A stretch of 64,000 nucleotides of DNA from Dichetophora obliterata (lineage: Eukaryota > Arthropoda > Insecta > Diptera > Sciomyzidae): positions 95,363,342-95,427,341 of the forward strand of contig OY986436.1 of the NCBI GenBank assembly GCA_963920525.1, written 5' to 3'. Below the pieces are notes generated by a model. That model was not told where the DNA came from. It searched no databases and was given only the letters and a program-made list of their open reading frames with translations. Below, piece by piece: positions 11,590 through 22,571 of the stretch. Position 1 is the first letter of the stretch. Each line of letters begins with the position of its first letter. A program made the translations under genes and the position numbers.

Positions 11590-11960
11590 TTACCGGATAA
11601 AATTTAATCAATGAGCACCATTTTGGCGAGGGCCCTCTTCTCGCATCTTCCGTCCCAATTAAACAAATTTAAAAGTTCATCAGCAAACATTTTTCGAAGC
11701 ACGTTGTCCACGTCTTCTGAAGCACCCTTTAGCTTGTAAAGGTATGTTTTCTTATCAAGAATAAAAGAATACATTACAATAAATACTATTTAAATTGTAT
11801 GAAAAATTACCATTGCCTGATAATACTCCTGCCGTTTAAGGTTTTCCTCAACCTCAAGAGCAGCACCGAGTAACTTGATTGGCAGTGTACTTGCATTCGC
11901 GAATAGTTTTCTTTTGAATCATAAGCTCACTTCTTTCGATCATCTAATTTTAAAGAAATT
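11590..11960 (-). pseudogene. DUF4806-like C-terminal exons of the TNP2-like element
   Basis: Minus-strand exons reading LPIKLLGAALEVEENLKRQE and, after an intron, TYLYKLKGASEDVDNVLRKM then FNWDGRCEKRALAKMVLID and stop. The pattern (hydrophobic start, EENL, two short helices, NWDG) fits the DUF4806 domain found in insect transposon-linked proteins. The intron (GTAATT to GATAAG on the minus strand, about 11809-11751) has a non-canonical AAG acceptor or is decayed. The matching upstream exons are at 17.43-17.64 kb; Helitron copy 2 separates them. Confidence 0.5.
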
Positions 11961-13282
11961 TCGTACACTTTTAATATTTTACTAGCAAATACCCGCTGCT
12001 TCGCCTGCGATAAAAATATTAAATACCATATAAAAATTTAAATCTTAAAATGAAAGTATTTAGTTGTATTAAAACAAATTCAAAATATAAAAATCATTGT
12101 GTTTGTTTTGTTTAATCATGCAAAAATGGTATATATATTAAGAAATTATTTTTTTTTAATTTGAATAACTTATTTTAACGGTAATTGATGACATAAATTT
12201 ACCTGGCTTTCTTTTTTTTTTACTTTTGAAAAAGTCCTGCATAACAGCGTTATAAAAAATTTGGGTAAACATTTTTAAAATTTGTAATCAAAAATGTAAT
12301 TGTTTACATGTATTCTGAAAATAAATATATTCTTCTTAAATTGTTGTAGTTAATCAGCCTTCTTCAGTTATTAATTGTTGTTATTTTGCTTCGGTCAAAC
12401 AACAATTCTTCTTAAATTAAAAAAAAACCCGATATAATGACATCAAACTTTTGGCGATATCTCAAAAACTATAGACTTTCTCAATGCATAACAATGCATT
12501 TTTGTATGGACATTACAAAATAAATAAAATTAACTTTAATTTTCTTTTCTTTTCGGAAATATTTTGTACGGATATTAGGTATGTTTTAAAAACCTGTTAT
12601 TATGACATTAAAATTTTTACGATATCTCAAAACTATAGATTTTCTCAGTATAACTCATAAGCCTCAGAATGAGAAAAAAACGATTGAAATTTCATGTTTT
12701 GACTTAGCAAGCAAACATTTCCAAATCGATTTTCATCCAATTTTCTTTGTTTGAAAATTCAATTAAGTAAATTGGGAAAATGAGAAAAGGTTTACTGTTA
12801 CCTCACCAATGCAATGTTTTCTATTGTTTTAAAAACTTCTAAAATATCCAACTTATACTAAACAATAGGCCAAGAGTTGCTTTTGTTGTAAAAATTTTTT
12901 TAATTGTAATTTTTTTAAAATTTTAATTTTCCTTATTTTTCCATATAACATAATTTACCTGCAAAAATTTTTCTATTCTGACAAAAACAGTTTCTATCAT
13001 GGGGAAACACATACCCCCCCCCCCTATGATTTTTTGATTAAAACTAATTTGCTTAAAATGTTGTTATATTTTTTGCAATGTGTTACAGCTTAAAAACTAA
13101 TTTATGTGAAAAACAATTTTCAAATATAGCATAAAAAAAGCCACAGTTTCGATAGTATCGTAAGTATAGACGTAGAATTCCTTTTTATACAGTAATAGAG
13201 AAAAATTCTGGTTTTTTTCATGTTTTAAAACTGTTTTAAAGTATTTTATCTTTTAAATAAAAATTATTCAAAAACAAATTTG

Positions 13283-13352
13283 TTGTTGTTGTCCTTCTTT
13301 AAACTTACCTGATCTAAAAAGCTCACAATTAAATTCATGTAAAAATTTGTTT
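13283..13352 (+). repeat. Repeat family R, copy b
   Basis: TTGTTGTTGTCCTTCTTTAA followed by CTTACCTGATCTAAAAAGCT and AAATTCATGTAA, same strand as copy a and diverged from it. Only the second half of the family is present. Confidence 0.6.
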
Positions 13353-13518
13353 TGTTTTATAAAAAGTTTTCGTTCGATATTTATGGTGATGAATTTGTTA
13401 TTCTTTTTCATTTGTTTTGTTGGTTAAAGCTTAATGTAATTCAAAGTTATGTTTAATTAATGGAAATAAATATGGGTAAATTTGAATTATTTATTTTTCC
13501 TGTAGTAAAGAGCATATA

Positions 13519-15120
13519 CACTGGCGATCAAAACTGAGTGCATGTTTTAAATATTTTTACTTACAGTAGCATAACGTTTTAAGTTGTTGAAATTTTCAGT
13601 AATTAAACTTTATTAAATAAACAATAACAGTAACATAAAATTGCAAAAACAAGGAAATTGCAGCAAAAATATATGGCAACCCTATTCACTCAGTTTTGAT
13701 CTCTTTGCATAACTGAAAGCGTAGAAGGCTACGCGTTTCCAAAGGAATGGAAATGTTCCGTTAGGTAAATTTAATCACATTTTTTTTAGCTTGTAGTATT
13801 ATGCAGTGATCTTATGTTTTATTGTGTGCGGTAATTTTCGAGAATAAAGTCGCGCTAAAGTAAATTAATTAAAAAATGAGAAAAATCGCATTAGATGTTG
13901 AAAATAGCATAGTTACTATGACTAAAAGTGGAAATTCGTCACGTTTTATTGCTCAAAAATTAAAAGTAAGTCAACGCACCGTAATAGCTGTCCAAAACCG
14001 ACGAAATATTGATCCTGTACCGAATGCTGGAGGCCGACCTAGGCTTTTAAATGACTCAGATGCCCGTTTGATGTTACGCCAAATGCGAAACAAAAGATCC
14101 AAAACACCTAAACAGGCTGCTTTAGCAATAAATAAGAATGTAAGTGCACCAACTGCTCGTAGAGCTCTTCACAGAATTGGATACGTGTCAGCAGTTAAGA
14201 AGAAAAAGCCAGCTCTATCTGATAAAAACATAAAAGCCCGACTGAAATTCTGCAAAAGTCACAAAAATTGGACAGTGGAAGATTGGAAACGGGTAGTTTG
14301 GTCCGATGAAACAAAAATAAATCGTTTTCAAAGTGATGGAAAAGAATATTTTTGGCATAGACCTAATGAACGCCTTCAAAACATAATGTAAAACAAACCG
14401 TCAAACATGGTGGTGGTAGCTTAATGGTTTGGGGGTGTTTCACTTGGTGGCATTTGGGGCCATTGGTTAGAATTGAAGGAATAATGCGCAAGGAAGACTA
14501 TCTCCGTATTCTCGAAACAAACTTGCCGGACTTTGTCGATAAAAGCGCCTACCCTGAGAATGAAGTGGTTTTCCAGCAAGACGGGGACCCAAAACATACT
14601 GCGAAAATTGTGCAGCGCTGGCTTCTAGAGCAAAAGTTTGAAGTAATGCAGTGGCCACCACAAAGTCCAGACCTCAACCCCATCGAAAATTTGTGGGCTG
14701 TGGTCAAAAGACGATTGGGGCAGTATGAACGAGCGCCAACAAACATGGACGAACTTTGGGGGCGAGTAAAATTAGAATGGGAAAATATTCCAAGCCAAAT
14801 AATAGAAAATTTAGTTGAGAGCATGCCTAGGCGTATAAAACAAGTAATTAAAAACAAAGGATTGTGGATTCCCTACTGATATCTAACTTATACTAGCTAA
14901 CCAATAAGAAGTTCTAAACTGAGTGTATACAGTTGCCTTATGTTTTTCTGTGAATTTGTTAATTTTCGTTAAGTCAAGTTTTTACTGGATACTAAGTTTT
15001 ATTGTGAAGATAATAAAGATTACTCCCTGGAGATTTCAAAATAATCCGTCTATTATTTATAATTTTGTAACACCGTAAGTAAAAATATGCTGAAGATGCA
15101 CTCAGTTTTGATCGCCAGTG
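13519..15120 (+). mobile_element. Tc1-like element with IR/DR ends
   Basis: Perfect 25-bp outer terminal inverted repeats beginning CACTGGCGATCAAAACTGAG (13519-13543 and 15096-15120), flanked by TA (13517-13518 and 15121-15122). A second inverted copy of the motif lies inside each arm: CACTCAGTTTTGATC at about 13688 and AAACTGAGTGTATAC at about 14916, each with GGCAAC or GTTGCC beside it. The arms are therefore about 200 bp with paired binding sites. 1602 bp in total, one transposase gene with a single frameshift. Confidence 0.92.
13876..14879 (+). pseudogene. Tc1-like transposase, DD34E, one frameshift
   Basis: Cut-and-paste transposase. N-terminal paired-type helix-turn-helix (about residues 1-110; RFIAQKLKVSQRTV, then GRPRLL as the AT-hook-like linker), followed by the DDE core. 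First D in VWSDETKINRF (about 14301), second D in FQQDGDPKHT (about 14581), E in SPDLNPIENLW, with 34 residues between the last two (DD34E). The start ATG at 13876 gives the expected N-terminus. A single frameshift near 14375-14390 separates the first 171 codons from the rest (14392-14879), which otherwise reads GGGSLMVWGCF and on to a normal C-terminus. This is the freshest coding region on the left side of the window. Confidence 0.9.
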
Positions 15121-17221
15121 TATGTATATTTTAAAAGTAATTTAAAATTGAAATTTTAATTAACAAAATACATTTTTAATATGGAAAGAATATAATGCAT
15201 AATAAAAATAATTCGAATTTATTATGATATTTAAACGCAACTGATGTGTTTTTATATATGTATGTTTTACAACAACAACAACAACCTTTAAAACAAAATA
15301 AATGTAGTTTTTAAAGCACAACGCATGCTTAGTAACGCATGCGCAAATTTGCGTAGTAGTATACATATGTACATGCTGAAAATAAACATTCATTTTATTC
15401 GTACTCTAACTTATGGCAGAATAACCAGGTAGGGCCGACTCGGAGAGGAATGCAGTAGAAAGCAGAGAAAAGCGAGCTAGTTGTCAAATACAGCTGTTCA
15501 TGTCGAGTAAAAATTAAGAACATCTAAAAAGTAAGCAGCTTGTGCATTTCTCATACGTATATGTGAATTTTTCATCTTCTTAGATTTTGCTATTTTACTA
15601 GATATTCGTTTTATTCCCACTAAAACTGATATTTTGGAATTTTTTTTTCTTTGTGCGATGAATATTAAAGGCTGTAGGTATACCCCAAAGTGTCAAATAC
15701 CGCTTTGAAAAAATTCGTGAAACTGACCCCCATACAAACCGCGCTGTAAGACGTAATTCTACGTCAAAATAATTCTGTGAAAAATATTTCAAACTATTCC
15801 AAAGTTATATACATAAATATATGTTTTAATCTATTTCCTTATCTTTATATTCATAGTTAACGTTATAGTTATAGTAGAATTTGTCCTGACCCAGTTCAAT
15901 GAATTTTTTATGATCGTTTTATGAATTTGTAAAAGTGTAAATTGACCTTCAAACAAAACACATGCTAGACGTTTCCGTTTGAAACATCAATGCATGACGA
16001 TCAGAATTTTCTGATATATACAGCATTCTTATTGATGTATAGTATTGCCCGGCAGACGTTGTCCTGCCGCAGACCACCTTACTGCTATATACGAATTTTC
16101 ATGCTGTTCGGAAAAAAATTAAAATTTTATATTCGCCATTTTTAGTACAGTTACCGAAAGTAGCCGTATGAACTTAATTATCAAATTTTTGTCTAATACA
16201 ACCAAAACCGTTCGAAGTATAACATTTTTGATTAATTCTGGGCGGTAATGGGGGTGTGGCAAAATTTTTTCACTAAACCATCTCATATTCGAAACAATAG
16301 AATGCCAGAATTTCAGCCCAATTGAGCTTAAACCTAGTGCGCTTTGCTTTACTCAGCTTATCCACCGAAAAGTGGACTTAACTAAAGTGGGTCATGCCCA
16401 TTTTTAGTAAAGTTAGCGAAAGTAACCATACAACGTAGATTACCAAATTCTAGACTCATACGACCAAAATTGTCAAAAGTGGGCATGAAAAGTAGACGTG
16501 GTAAATCTAACATAGCATATTACGACAAAGTTGGATAATATGCTATATCGTGTTAATCGGTTCAGTAGTTCTTGAGTGATTGTCAAACATCTGTGCAGTG
16601 TCACAACGATTATATATATTTGTATAGATAGACTAACACAATCTCAAGTGGGGAAAAGCTGGCTGGAAAGGCTGCAAAACATACTTAATGCTTATAACTA
16701 AATTCTGGCAACTCTCTTCAAAACATTTGCAAAGAAAATTAATCAACACTTTATGAAAGCAAGAATTTCCCTGAAAGTAAAGCTGGATTCACTGATCACC
16801 TTCAGCATGTTTTGCAATTTTTTTTTATATGAAGTTTTTGATCAGAGAGAACAATTTCTGCACGCTCTCAACTTGATTAACATTATTTTAAATCAAACAA
16901 AAACATGCTGAAGGTTATCAGTGAATTCAGCTTAACTACACAACATGGCTGTCGTGTTATATTGAGAGAAGCTCTCTCGACAAAGAGGAAAGCTTTGTTT
17001 GCTGTTATATTGTGCTGCTGGTTGAATGAAGGCATCAAATAAAATGCGTGATTTTGTAATAATTAAAGAATAAATTTTTCGAAAACCTTGGTAAGCTATA
17101 ACAATCTATATTATCATAGGAATCGAATAAAAAAAGAATTATCAAAATCGGTTCAGCGGTTACCGAGCTTATTTTGGATCAATTTCGTGAGTCTCCTTTT
17201 ATATAATAGTATAGATAATAG

Positions 17222-17375
17222 TAGTTAATTAATTTTTTGATCTATTAAATTATTACATGAATTTTAATTGCGAGGTTTAGATCAAGTAAGTTTTTAAGAA
17301 GGCAACAACAACAACAACTACAACTCTGTATAGAGTCAATCACTTAGCTGACTAGACAGCCTGTTTTGATCGATT
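17222..17375 (-). repeat. Repeat family R, copy c
   Basis: Inverted relative to copy a. Minus strand contains CTGTCTAGTCAGCTAAGTGA and TTGATCTAAACCTCGCAATT. Here a GTT/CAA microsatellite of about six units is longer than in copy a. It lies in the intron that also received Helitron copy 2. Confidence 0.7.
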
Positions 17376-17427
17376 TCAGTTAAAGTTAAAGTCATGAGTA
17401 ATTGAACATTACAGAACTTACATTTTC

Positions 17428-17640
17428 ATGAAGAGTATTTTCTATTCTAGTAAGCCGCTGGTCAAGCTTTCTCAGGAGACCAAGAACTTCTGCAGAAAAA
17501 TAGTTTAAAATCATTTATAAAATATCATAAATAATAGGATATGCTAACTTACCTTCATTAAATGATTCCTTTGGACTATTAACATCGCCAACATTTTCCT
17601 TATTTTTGAAAGGAGTTGATGCTGATGAAATAAGATATGT
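17428..17640 (-). pseudogene. Linker exons upstream of the DUF4806-like part
   Basis: Minus strand reads ASTPFKNKENVGDVNSPKES and, after an intron with GTAAGT donor (about 17552) and CTGCAG acceptor (about 17490), EVLGLLRKLDQRLTRIENTL, an amphipathic stretch. A GTAAG donor follows at about 17430. Order and spacing fit the middle of the protein whose end is at 11.6-11.95 kb. Confidence 0.45.
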
Positions 17641-18747
17641 TATGATAAGATATGTTATGTATGCAGCATTAGACCAGCCATAAGAAATGAAAATTGGATT
17701 TTATTCCAACGCGTTAGCTAAAAAGTTTATATTTGTCCTTAAAACGTAGTTTCCGAAGTATTTTGATTTTTGTTTTTGAAAGCACCAGAAAAGGGTGCTT
17801 TCAGGATATTTGAAAAAATCTTGTAACATTTATAACTTTGGTGTTCGAATTTTGGTTTTTTTAAGTTTTTGCACAAAATAGCTCAACGTTATGCTTAAAC
17901 TAGCCTCGAACAAAATTTATTTTAAAATTTTAAAATTTGTATTTTCGGATTTTTGGGACTTTTTTCGTAAAAATACTCAAAGTCTAAATTACGAAAAAGG
18001 TATCCTTTTAACAAAAAATTCCTTAACGATGAGATTATATAACGTAATAGTATAATTTTTGGCATCTGCATTAGGTATTGCTTACGAAACTTTGTCATCA
18101 ACATTTCATTAACATTTTTCCCTGTTTGAATTTTTGGGATTTTTTTTAATACAACAAGAAAAATAAATAGATTTTTTTCGGAGAGGAAAGAATCACAACT
18201 CTGGTATTTTTTGTCCAATTTTCATGTTTGCTGACTCATTTTAAAGAATAGTTGCCATTTTGAATCGCAATTTACGTTTTAAGGACAACTGCAAACTTTT
18301 TAGAATATTTGTTACTTTAAAAAATTTGAAAAAATAATATAGGAAAACAGGAAAAACATAAATGATTTGCTTACCAAATTCCTAGGGTAATTCAATTCCG
18401 GATTAAGACTTCCTTTTTTTTGGGAGGGATCCTGTTTGAAGATTGAAAATTTCTCCTAATAATGTTTATTTGCTTATCTGTAAGATAAATATGCTTAAAG
18501 TCATTTATATTATGTAAAAATATTTGTATTACCTTGGTCTTTAGAACACGGAGTTTCATTGAAAACGTCCATGGATGTAATTTTTTTATTTTAAGCTTGA
18601 AATTGTTTTTCATGATACATGAAAAATTTAAATAAATGTGTGTAAGTAAAATGTTTTTAAAAATTTGATATTTCTATACAATTCTAATGAATATAAATAA
18701 AGTCATATTATAAAGGAAGTCGTGTTGGAATGCGTAGCTTCATGAAA
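17641..18747. other. Non-coding interior of the TNP2-like element
   Basis: AT-rich, with TTTTGAAAGCACC next to GGTGCTTTCAGG at about 17775-17810. Short minus-strand ORFs here (17922-18218 and 18392-18613) have no recognisable domain and look like chance. Confidence 0.4.
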
Positions 18748-20600
18748 TCAATTTGCAAAGTTATGGAAAAGGTGGTGCGATAATGGAATAAGAATGAAAC
18801 TACTTTCGTACGGAATGCAAAAGAACTTATACTGAATGTCAACTCTATCAACTAGAATAGTTTCAACAGGGGAAGATTGCAGTGGTTCAATAAAAAAATT
18901 TGCAGTTTTTTCAAACACTTGACAAACAAAAACTTCCGCATTGGAACTCATATGTTTATCAACAACTTTCACATGACCTATTTTTTCACCAAAGCAATAG
19001 CTATCCTTTTCTTTTCTGGGGTCTATATTGAATGAACCTATTTTTGAACTATTTTCAAGATGAAAATCTAGGCCTTGGCGCTCTTTAAGCCTCAAATAAA
19101 GTTGCTGTAAAATTTTATTAGGCTTGTTGATAATTTTTTTTAAATATTGCATATAGTTTTCAAATTTATAAGCAGAAAATCTGTCTAAAGGACCATATTG
19201 TAGAACACAATCTGACAAGTGAAGTAAGCTGTGGACGTTGAAACTTATTAAATGGTCTCCATAAATACTACCAAAACACTGAATAAATTCGACTTACATT
19301 TCCTGTGCGACATCAGCTTCTGATATGCATGATTTTTCGCAAGACAAAAGTCTTATACTGAAATGCAACAAAAGGAAGAGATAATATAAATTAGCATTAA
19401 CACAATCTTTCAAAACAAAAGTACCGGTATATAATAAAAACTGTCTGAATTCTGTAGATTTCTAACTGCTAATATCATTGAAATTTCTTGATACCCTACC
19501 AAATTTTGTTGGGACATAATCGAAAAGGAAATTTATCTTTCTATTCTTTTCTGTTACATTTTTTTTATCAATAATTTAAGAAGTTTTTTGTGACGCCTAA
19601 ATCAACAAGATGCATTACATTCAAAGGAAATTGAGAGACCATGCCAAAACTAGAAATTTCTAGCAAACTTTTTTGCTCTCTAAAATGTAAGCTATGATGG
19701 GAAGGGTCAATTCTAAGGTCAAATGTTGAGTCGGTTCCTAAATTGTGACTTTGTTTTGAAAAGCTTACCCTGTTTTGAATATACTTTCCTATTTGACAGC
19801 ATTTTGGGCATCCATTTTTACCATTAAAGTATTGCACTCCTGTAACAAAGGCTCTAGCTGGGGAATCACAAGTGAATAGACGGACATCAAACTTTTTCCT
19901 AGCATCACTAAAACCTACTCTGACACCATTTTCTCTTAAAAAAACTACTTCTTCACAAAATTGTCTTAAAAAGTAATTTATACTATCTGGTTTTTTTCAT
20001 TCCAGTAAAGCAGGCAATAGTATAGGGACTCTCTTTAGGAAAACCCACTACTGCTCCAAGAATTGGCCATTACACTCTTTTCGAACTATTGAATAATTTA
20101 AGGCCATCGATACCTACATCAATTAAAACTTCTGACAAACTATCTAAATATATCTGAACTGAAATAAAATTGAATACCCAAATATATAAACTCACCCTCT
20201 GGAATCGTTTGGATTGAAACTTTTTCTCTGCTTGTCCCTAAAAGTGTTTTAGCTGACAGTGGGACACCATTGAAACCAGCTCTTTGCAAAGTTTTAAGCA
20301 AATTGCTTACTACGTTTTGCGAAAGATTATTTCTTAATGCCCAAGATTTCAATTCAAAGCACTTCTTTTTATATGCATCACTCTCATCACCATTGCTACT
20401 TAAGGATTCTGCAGACTCACTACCAGACGGTCCTATATCAAAAATATCAGCTACCGTCGCTATCCACTTGGCTGGTAACACTACCCTTACCTGAAGAATC
20501 ATCTGAAGAAACGCATTCCAACTGTTCGGCTTCTTGAATACTCTTAAATTTTTTGGCACTAGATTCAAATAATTTTTTTTTAAATGCTCATGCATTTTTT
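18748..20600 (-). pseudogene. TNP2-like transposase-domain protein, decayed
   Basis: Minus-strand gene of the large DNA transposon. In order: N-terminal LKSWALRNNLSQNVVSNLLK (about 20365), LSAKTLLGTS, then a GTGAGT donor at about 20198 and TTTCAG acceptor at about 20163; IDGLKLFNSS (about 20115), a stop, WPILGAVVGFP (about 20070); the cysteine-bearing CPKCCQIGKYIQNRVSF (about 19800-19750); MVSQFPLNVMHLVDLGV (about 19640-19590); and FNVHSLLHLSDCV (about 19235-19200) with FSAYKFENYMQYLKK. This order is that of insect proteins with TNP2/DUF4218-like transposase regions. Several stops and frame changes (including after SKRV and after NFLNY at 19568) show it is dead. The exact superfamily is an inference. 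Confidence 0.65.
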
Positions 20601-20868
20601 AAAGCTATTTTTATTCATTTTATATTAATTTCTTGTCAAAACAATTCCTAAAACTTACTTGCACAACAACAAAACAATGAATGTTTTCTTTTAACGAAAA
20701 GCTTTTTTTGCCGCTTTTTTTTTGACATTACGATTGAAAATAAAATGTTTCTATTGTTGCTTCATTCTAACAAAACAGACGGATGTTTTATTACTGTGAG
20801 TGTATTAGTTTCTGGTTAGAAATGTTTTGCATGTGTTGGAGTTTCGGGTAGGCATGTCTTGCAGGGAT
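20601..20868. other. Right subterminal region of the TNP2-like element
   Basis: Presumed promoter side of the minus-strand transposase gene. It contains GAGTTTCGGGTAGGCATG just before the TIR; a diverged copy of this motif is in the left subterminal region. Confidence 0.5.
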
Positions 20869-20871
20869 ATT

Positions 20872-20973
20872 TTTCACTCACTTCTTATTTAGTTTTCTTT
20901 GGATAGACACTTGAATTAAAATTTTGTTATAGATACAGTTTGTCAATGCATTTTATATTTCCATGGGGTAACA
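20872..20973 (+). repeat. Gypsy-1 5' LTR, right part
   Basis: From ATAGATACAGTTTGTCAATG onward it matches the 3' LTR to the end GTAACA. The first 60 or so bases have no counterpart in the 3' LTR, which seems to have lost them. Followed by the primer-binding region TTGGCGACGAGGATAG (20975-20990). Confidence 0.9.
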
Positions 20974-21005
20974 ATTGGCGACGAGGATAGTTGGTTATAT
21001 CATAA

Positions 21006-21960
21006 ATGGCGGAAATGCAGAAACTAATAGAATTTCTAGCAAACCAGCAGAAAATGCTAGACTCACTGGCGACAGCCTCAATTCAAGCAGAAATCACGTC
21101 CAAACAGGGATGGGAGTTCACCATGGAATCCTTGGCAAACAACATGACGGAATTTCGCTTCGATCCGGAGCGAAATATCACATTCGAGACATGGTTTGCG
21201 CGATATGAAGATACCTTCAACGAAGATGGCAAAAGGCTTGATGACAAAGCCAAAGTTCGACTGTTGCTCAGAAAGCTTAGCCCTGCGGATCACGAAAAAT
21301 ATAAAGATTTCGTTTTGCCAAAACAAACGAGAGACATTCCTTTTGCAGACACTGTGAAAATGTTAAACAAGATTTTAGGTTTGCAGGAATATTTATTTAA
21401 TATTCGCTATCGTTGATACCTTTCATACGCAGCAAAAGTCAACAGGCAGTGTGAAAATTTTAAACTCAGCGAGCTCAGAGCTGATCAATTCAAGTGTCTA
21501 GTTTTCGTATGCGGATTGCAGGCAGCATCAGATGTGAATATTCGCGCACGTCTGCTGTCAAGGTTGGAATCATCAACACCAACTGAATCAATCGATCTCG
21601 AAAAACTAGTAAATTAGGCTCAACGCACAATAAATTTAACACACGATACAGCAATGATAGGAACAGGCTCAGCAGAAAATGCAAGTTGCAGTTTTCCCGA
21701 TGTCAAAGCAATAAAAAAACAAAGCAAGTGGAAACACAAAATATCAGCGCCAAAGCATGCTGAAAATCAAAGTGACATTAGCCAAATACCAAAAACACCA
21801 TGCTGGGGTTGCGAGCAAATGCACTTTGCACGAAATTGTCCTTATGTTTATGCTTCGCAAAAATGTAACAAATGCAATAAGGTCGGGCAGAAAGAGGGCT
21901 ACTGTGCATGCTTCCAAAAGAAAGCATCAGTGTATCATCCGCAGCAAAACAAAAAGCAAT
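21006..21960 (+). pseudogene. gag: Gypsy-1 Gag, broken
   Basis: Retroelement capsid/nucleocapsid precursor. Start at ATG 21006 gives MAEMQKLIEFLANQQKMLDS. Capsid-like landmarks are FRFDPERNITFETWFARYED, VRLLLRKLSPADHEKYKDF and, beyond a TGA at 21414-21416, VNRQCENFKL, DQFKCLVFVCGLQ and RARLLSRLES, all in the same frame; a TAG at about 21616 is the second stop. Nucleocapsid: CWGCEQMHFARNC (CX2CX3HX4C) and CNKCNKVGQKEGYC, where the zinc-binding histidine is replaced by glutamine. Two stops and the damaged knuckle mean it is dead. Confidence 0.85.
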
Positions 21961-22571
21961 TCCAGAATAAAGCCGTTTTTGCAGAAGTAAATAAAGTGGA
22001 TTTTACAGCGAAAAGACGTTTTACAATCATAGTTATTACACGGATACATGGCAAGGTGGAAACCATAAACACTCCACTCCGTTTAGAAATTGACACAGCG
22101 TCCGATATTACAACTATCTCGCAGAATAATTGGGACAAATTAGGTAGGCCAGGCGTTCCAGTACAAGCCGATAAGCTTAAGGCAAAGATCGCATCAAAGC
22201 ATGGCATAGAACTAATCGCACATTTCCAGTGCTATGTGAATCTAAACGGGGAAGTTCAACCAAAATTTATGTAACAAGCTATGTAACAATAGATTTATGC
22301 GATACGTTCAAACTTTGGGAAGTGCCATTGAACAAAATTTGCTGTAATATAGCTGTTCAATACGATGCAAAGCAAGAAATTGAAAACATGCAAAGTCAGT
22401 TTTCTGAGTTATTTTCTGATGATCCCGGGATGTGCAAGCATGTCAACGTGCACCTAAATTTAAAAGAAAATACGAAGCCAGTATTTAGACCAAAGCGTCC
22501 AGTTCCTTTCAAAACTCTGTCAAAAATTGAAAGTGAATTGAGTCGGCTGGAAAATAACGGAATCATTATAC
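21961..22571 (+). pseudogene. pol: Gypsy-1 protease and RT start, split by gypsy-2
   Basis: Aspartic protease region with LEIDTASDIT at about 22085, where the usual DTGSD has A for G, an active-site change. The frame ends at 22274 and the continuation is in another frame (from about 22258). The connection domain reads QSQFSELFSDDPGMCKH, then the RT N-terminus FRPKRPVPFKTLSKIESELS and RLENNGIII, where gypsy-2 begins (target duplication ATAC, 22568-22571). The RT resumes at 32927. Confidence 0.85.

Larger units (their letters stand above)
13139..15769. other. Segment present only in Helitron copy 2
   Basis: In copy 1 ATATAGC.TAAAAAAA runs straight into AATTCTGTGAAAAATATTTC; in copy 2 these are 2.63 kb apart. 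The segment has GACGTAGAATT at 13169-13179 and the complement AATTCTACGTC at 15755-15765 near its edges, repeat R copy b, and the Tc1-like element. It is either an insertion into copy 2 or a deletion from copy 1. Confidence 0.65.
11982..17215 (-). mobile_element. Helitron copy 2, interrupted
   Basis: Same minus-strand ends as copy 1: TCTATACTATTATA at 17215 and GCGGGTATTTGCTAG at 11982, between host A (17216) and T (11981). Sequence is collinear and very similar to copy 1 from 11982 to about 13138 and from about 15770 to 17215. Between lies 2.63 kb absent from copy 1, holding repeat R copy b and a Tc1-like element. It inserted in an intron of the TNP2-like element's minus-strand gene. Confidence 0.85.
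10726..20868 (-). mobile_element. TNP2-like DNA transposon inserted in the gypsy-1 5' LTR
   Basis: Terminal inverted repeats ATCCCTGCAAGA (10726) and TCTTGCAGGGAT (ending 20868), flanked by ATT direct repeats (10723-10725 and 20869-20871). Near both ends the word TTTCGGGTAGGC or close variants recurs (about 10792, 10994, 20842, and inverted ACTACCCGAAACTC near 10843), like the subterminal motifs of EnSpm/CACTA elements. The minus strand carries exons of a transposase (20.6-18.75 kb) and of a DUF4806-like product (17.6-17.4 and 11.95-11.59 kb). Gene structure and the 3-bp duplication suggest the EnSpm superfamily, but the TIR does not start CACTA. Helitron copy 2 is inserted in it. Confidence 0.75.

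Noticed and set aside
14467..14857. Minus-strand ORFs of 64 and 102 residues
   Set aside because: Antisense shadows of the Tc1-like transposase.
13169..15765. Element with 11-bp TIR GACGTAGAATT
   Set aside because: The match is short, the right side is part of a local near-palindrome, and the segment extends beyond both motifs; kept only as a remark.
17922..18613. Two minus-strand ORFs inside the TNP2-like element
   Set aside because: Lys/Ile/Phe-rich translations of AT-rich DNA with no similarity to the expected protein; intronic or spacer.
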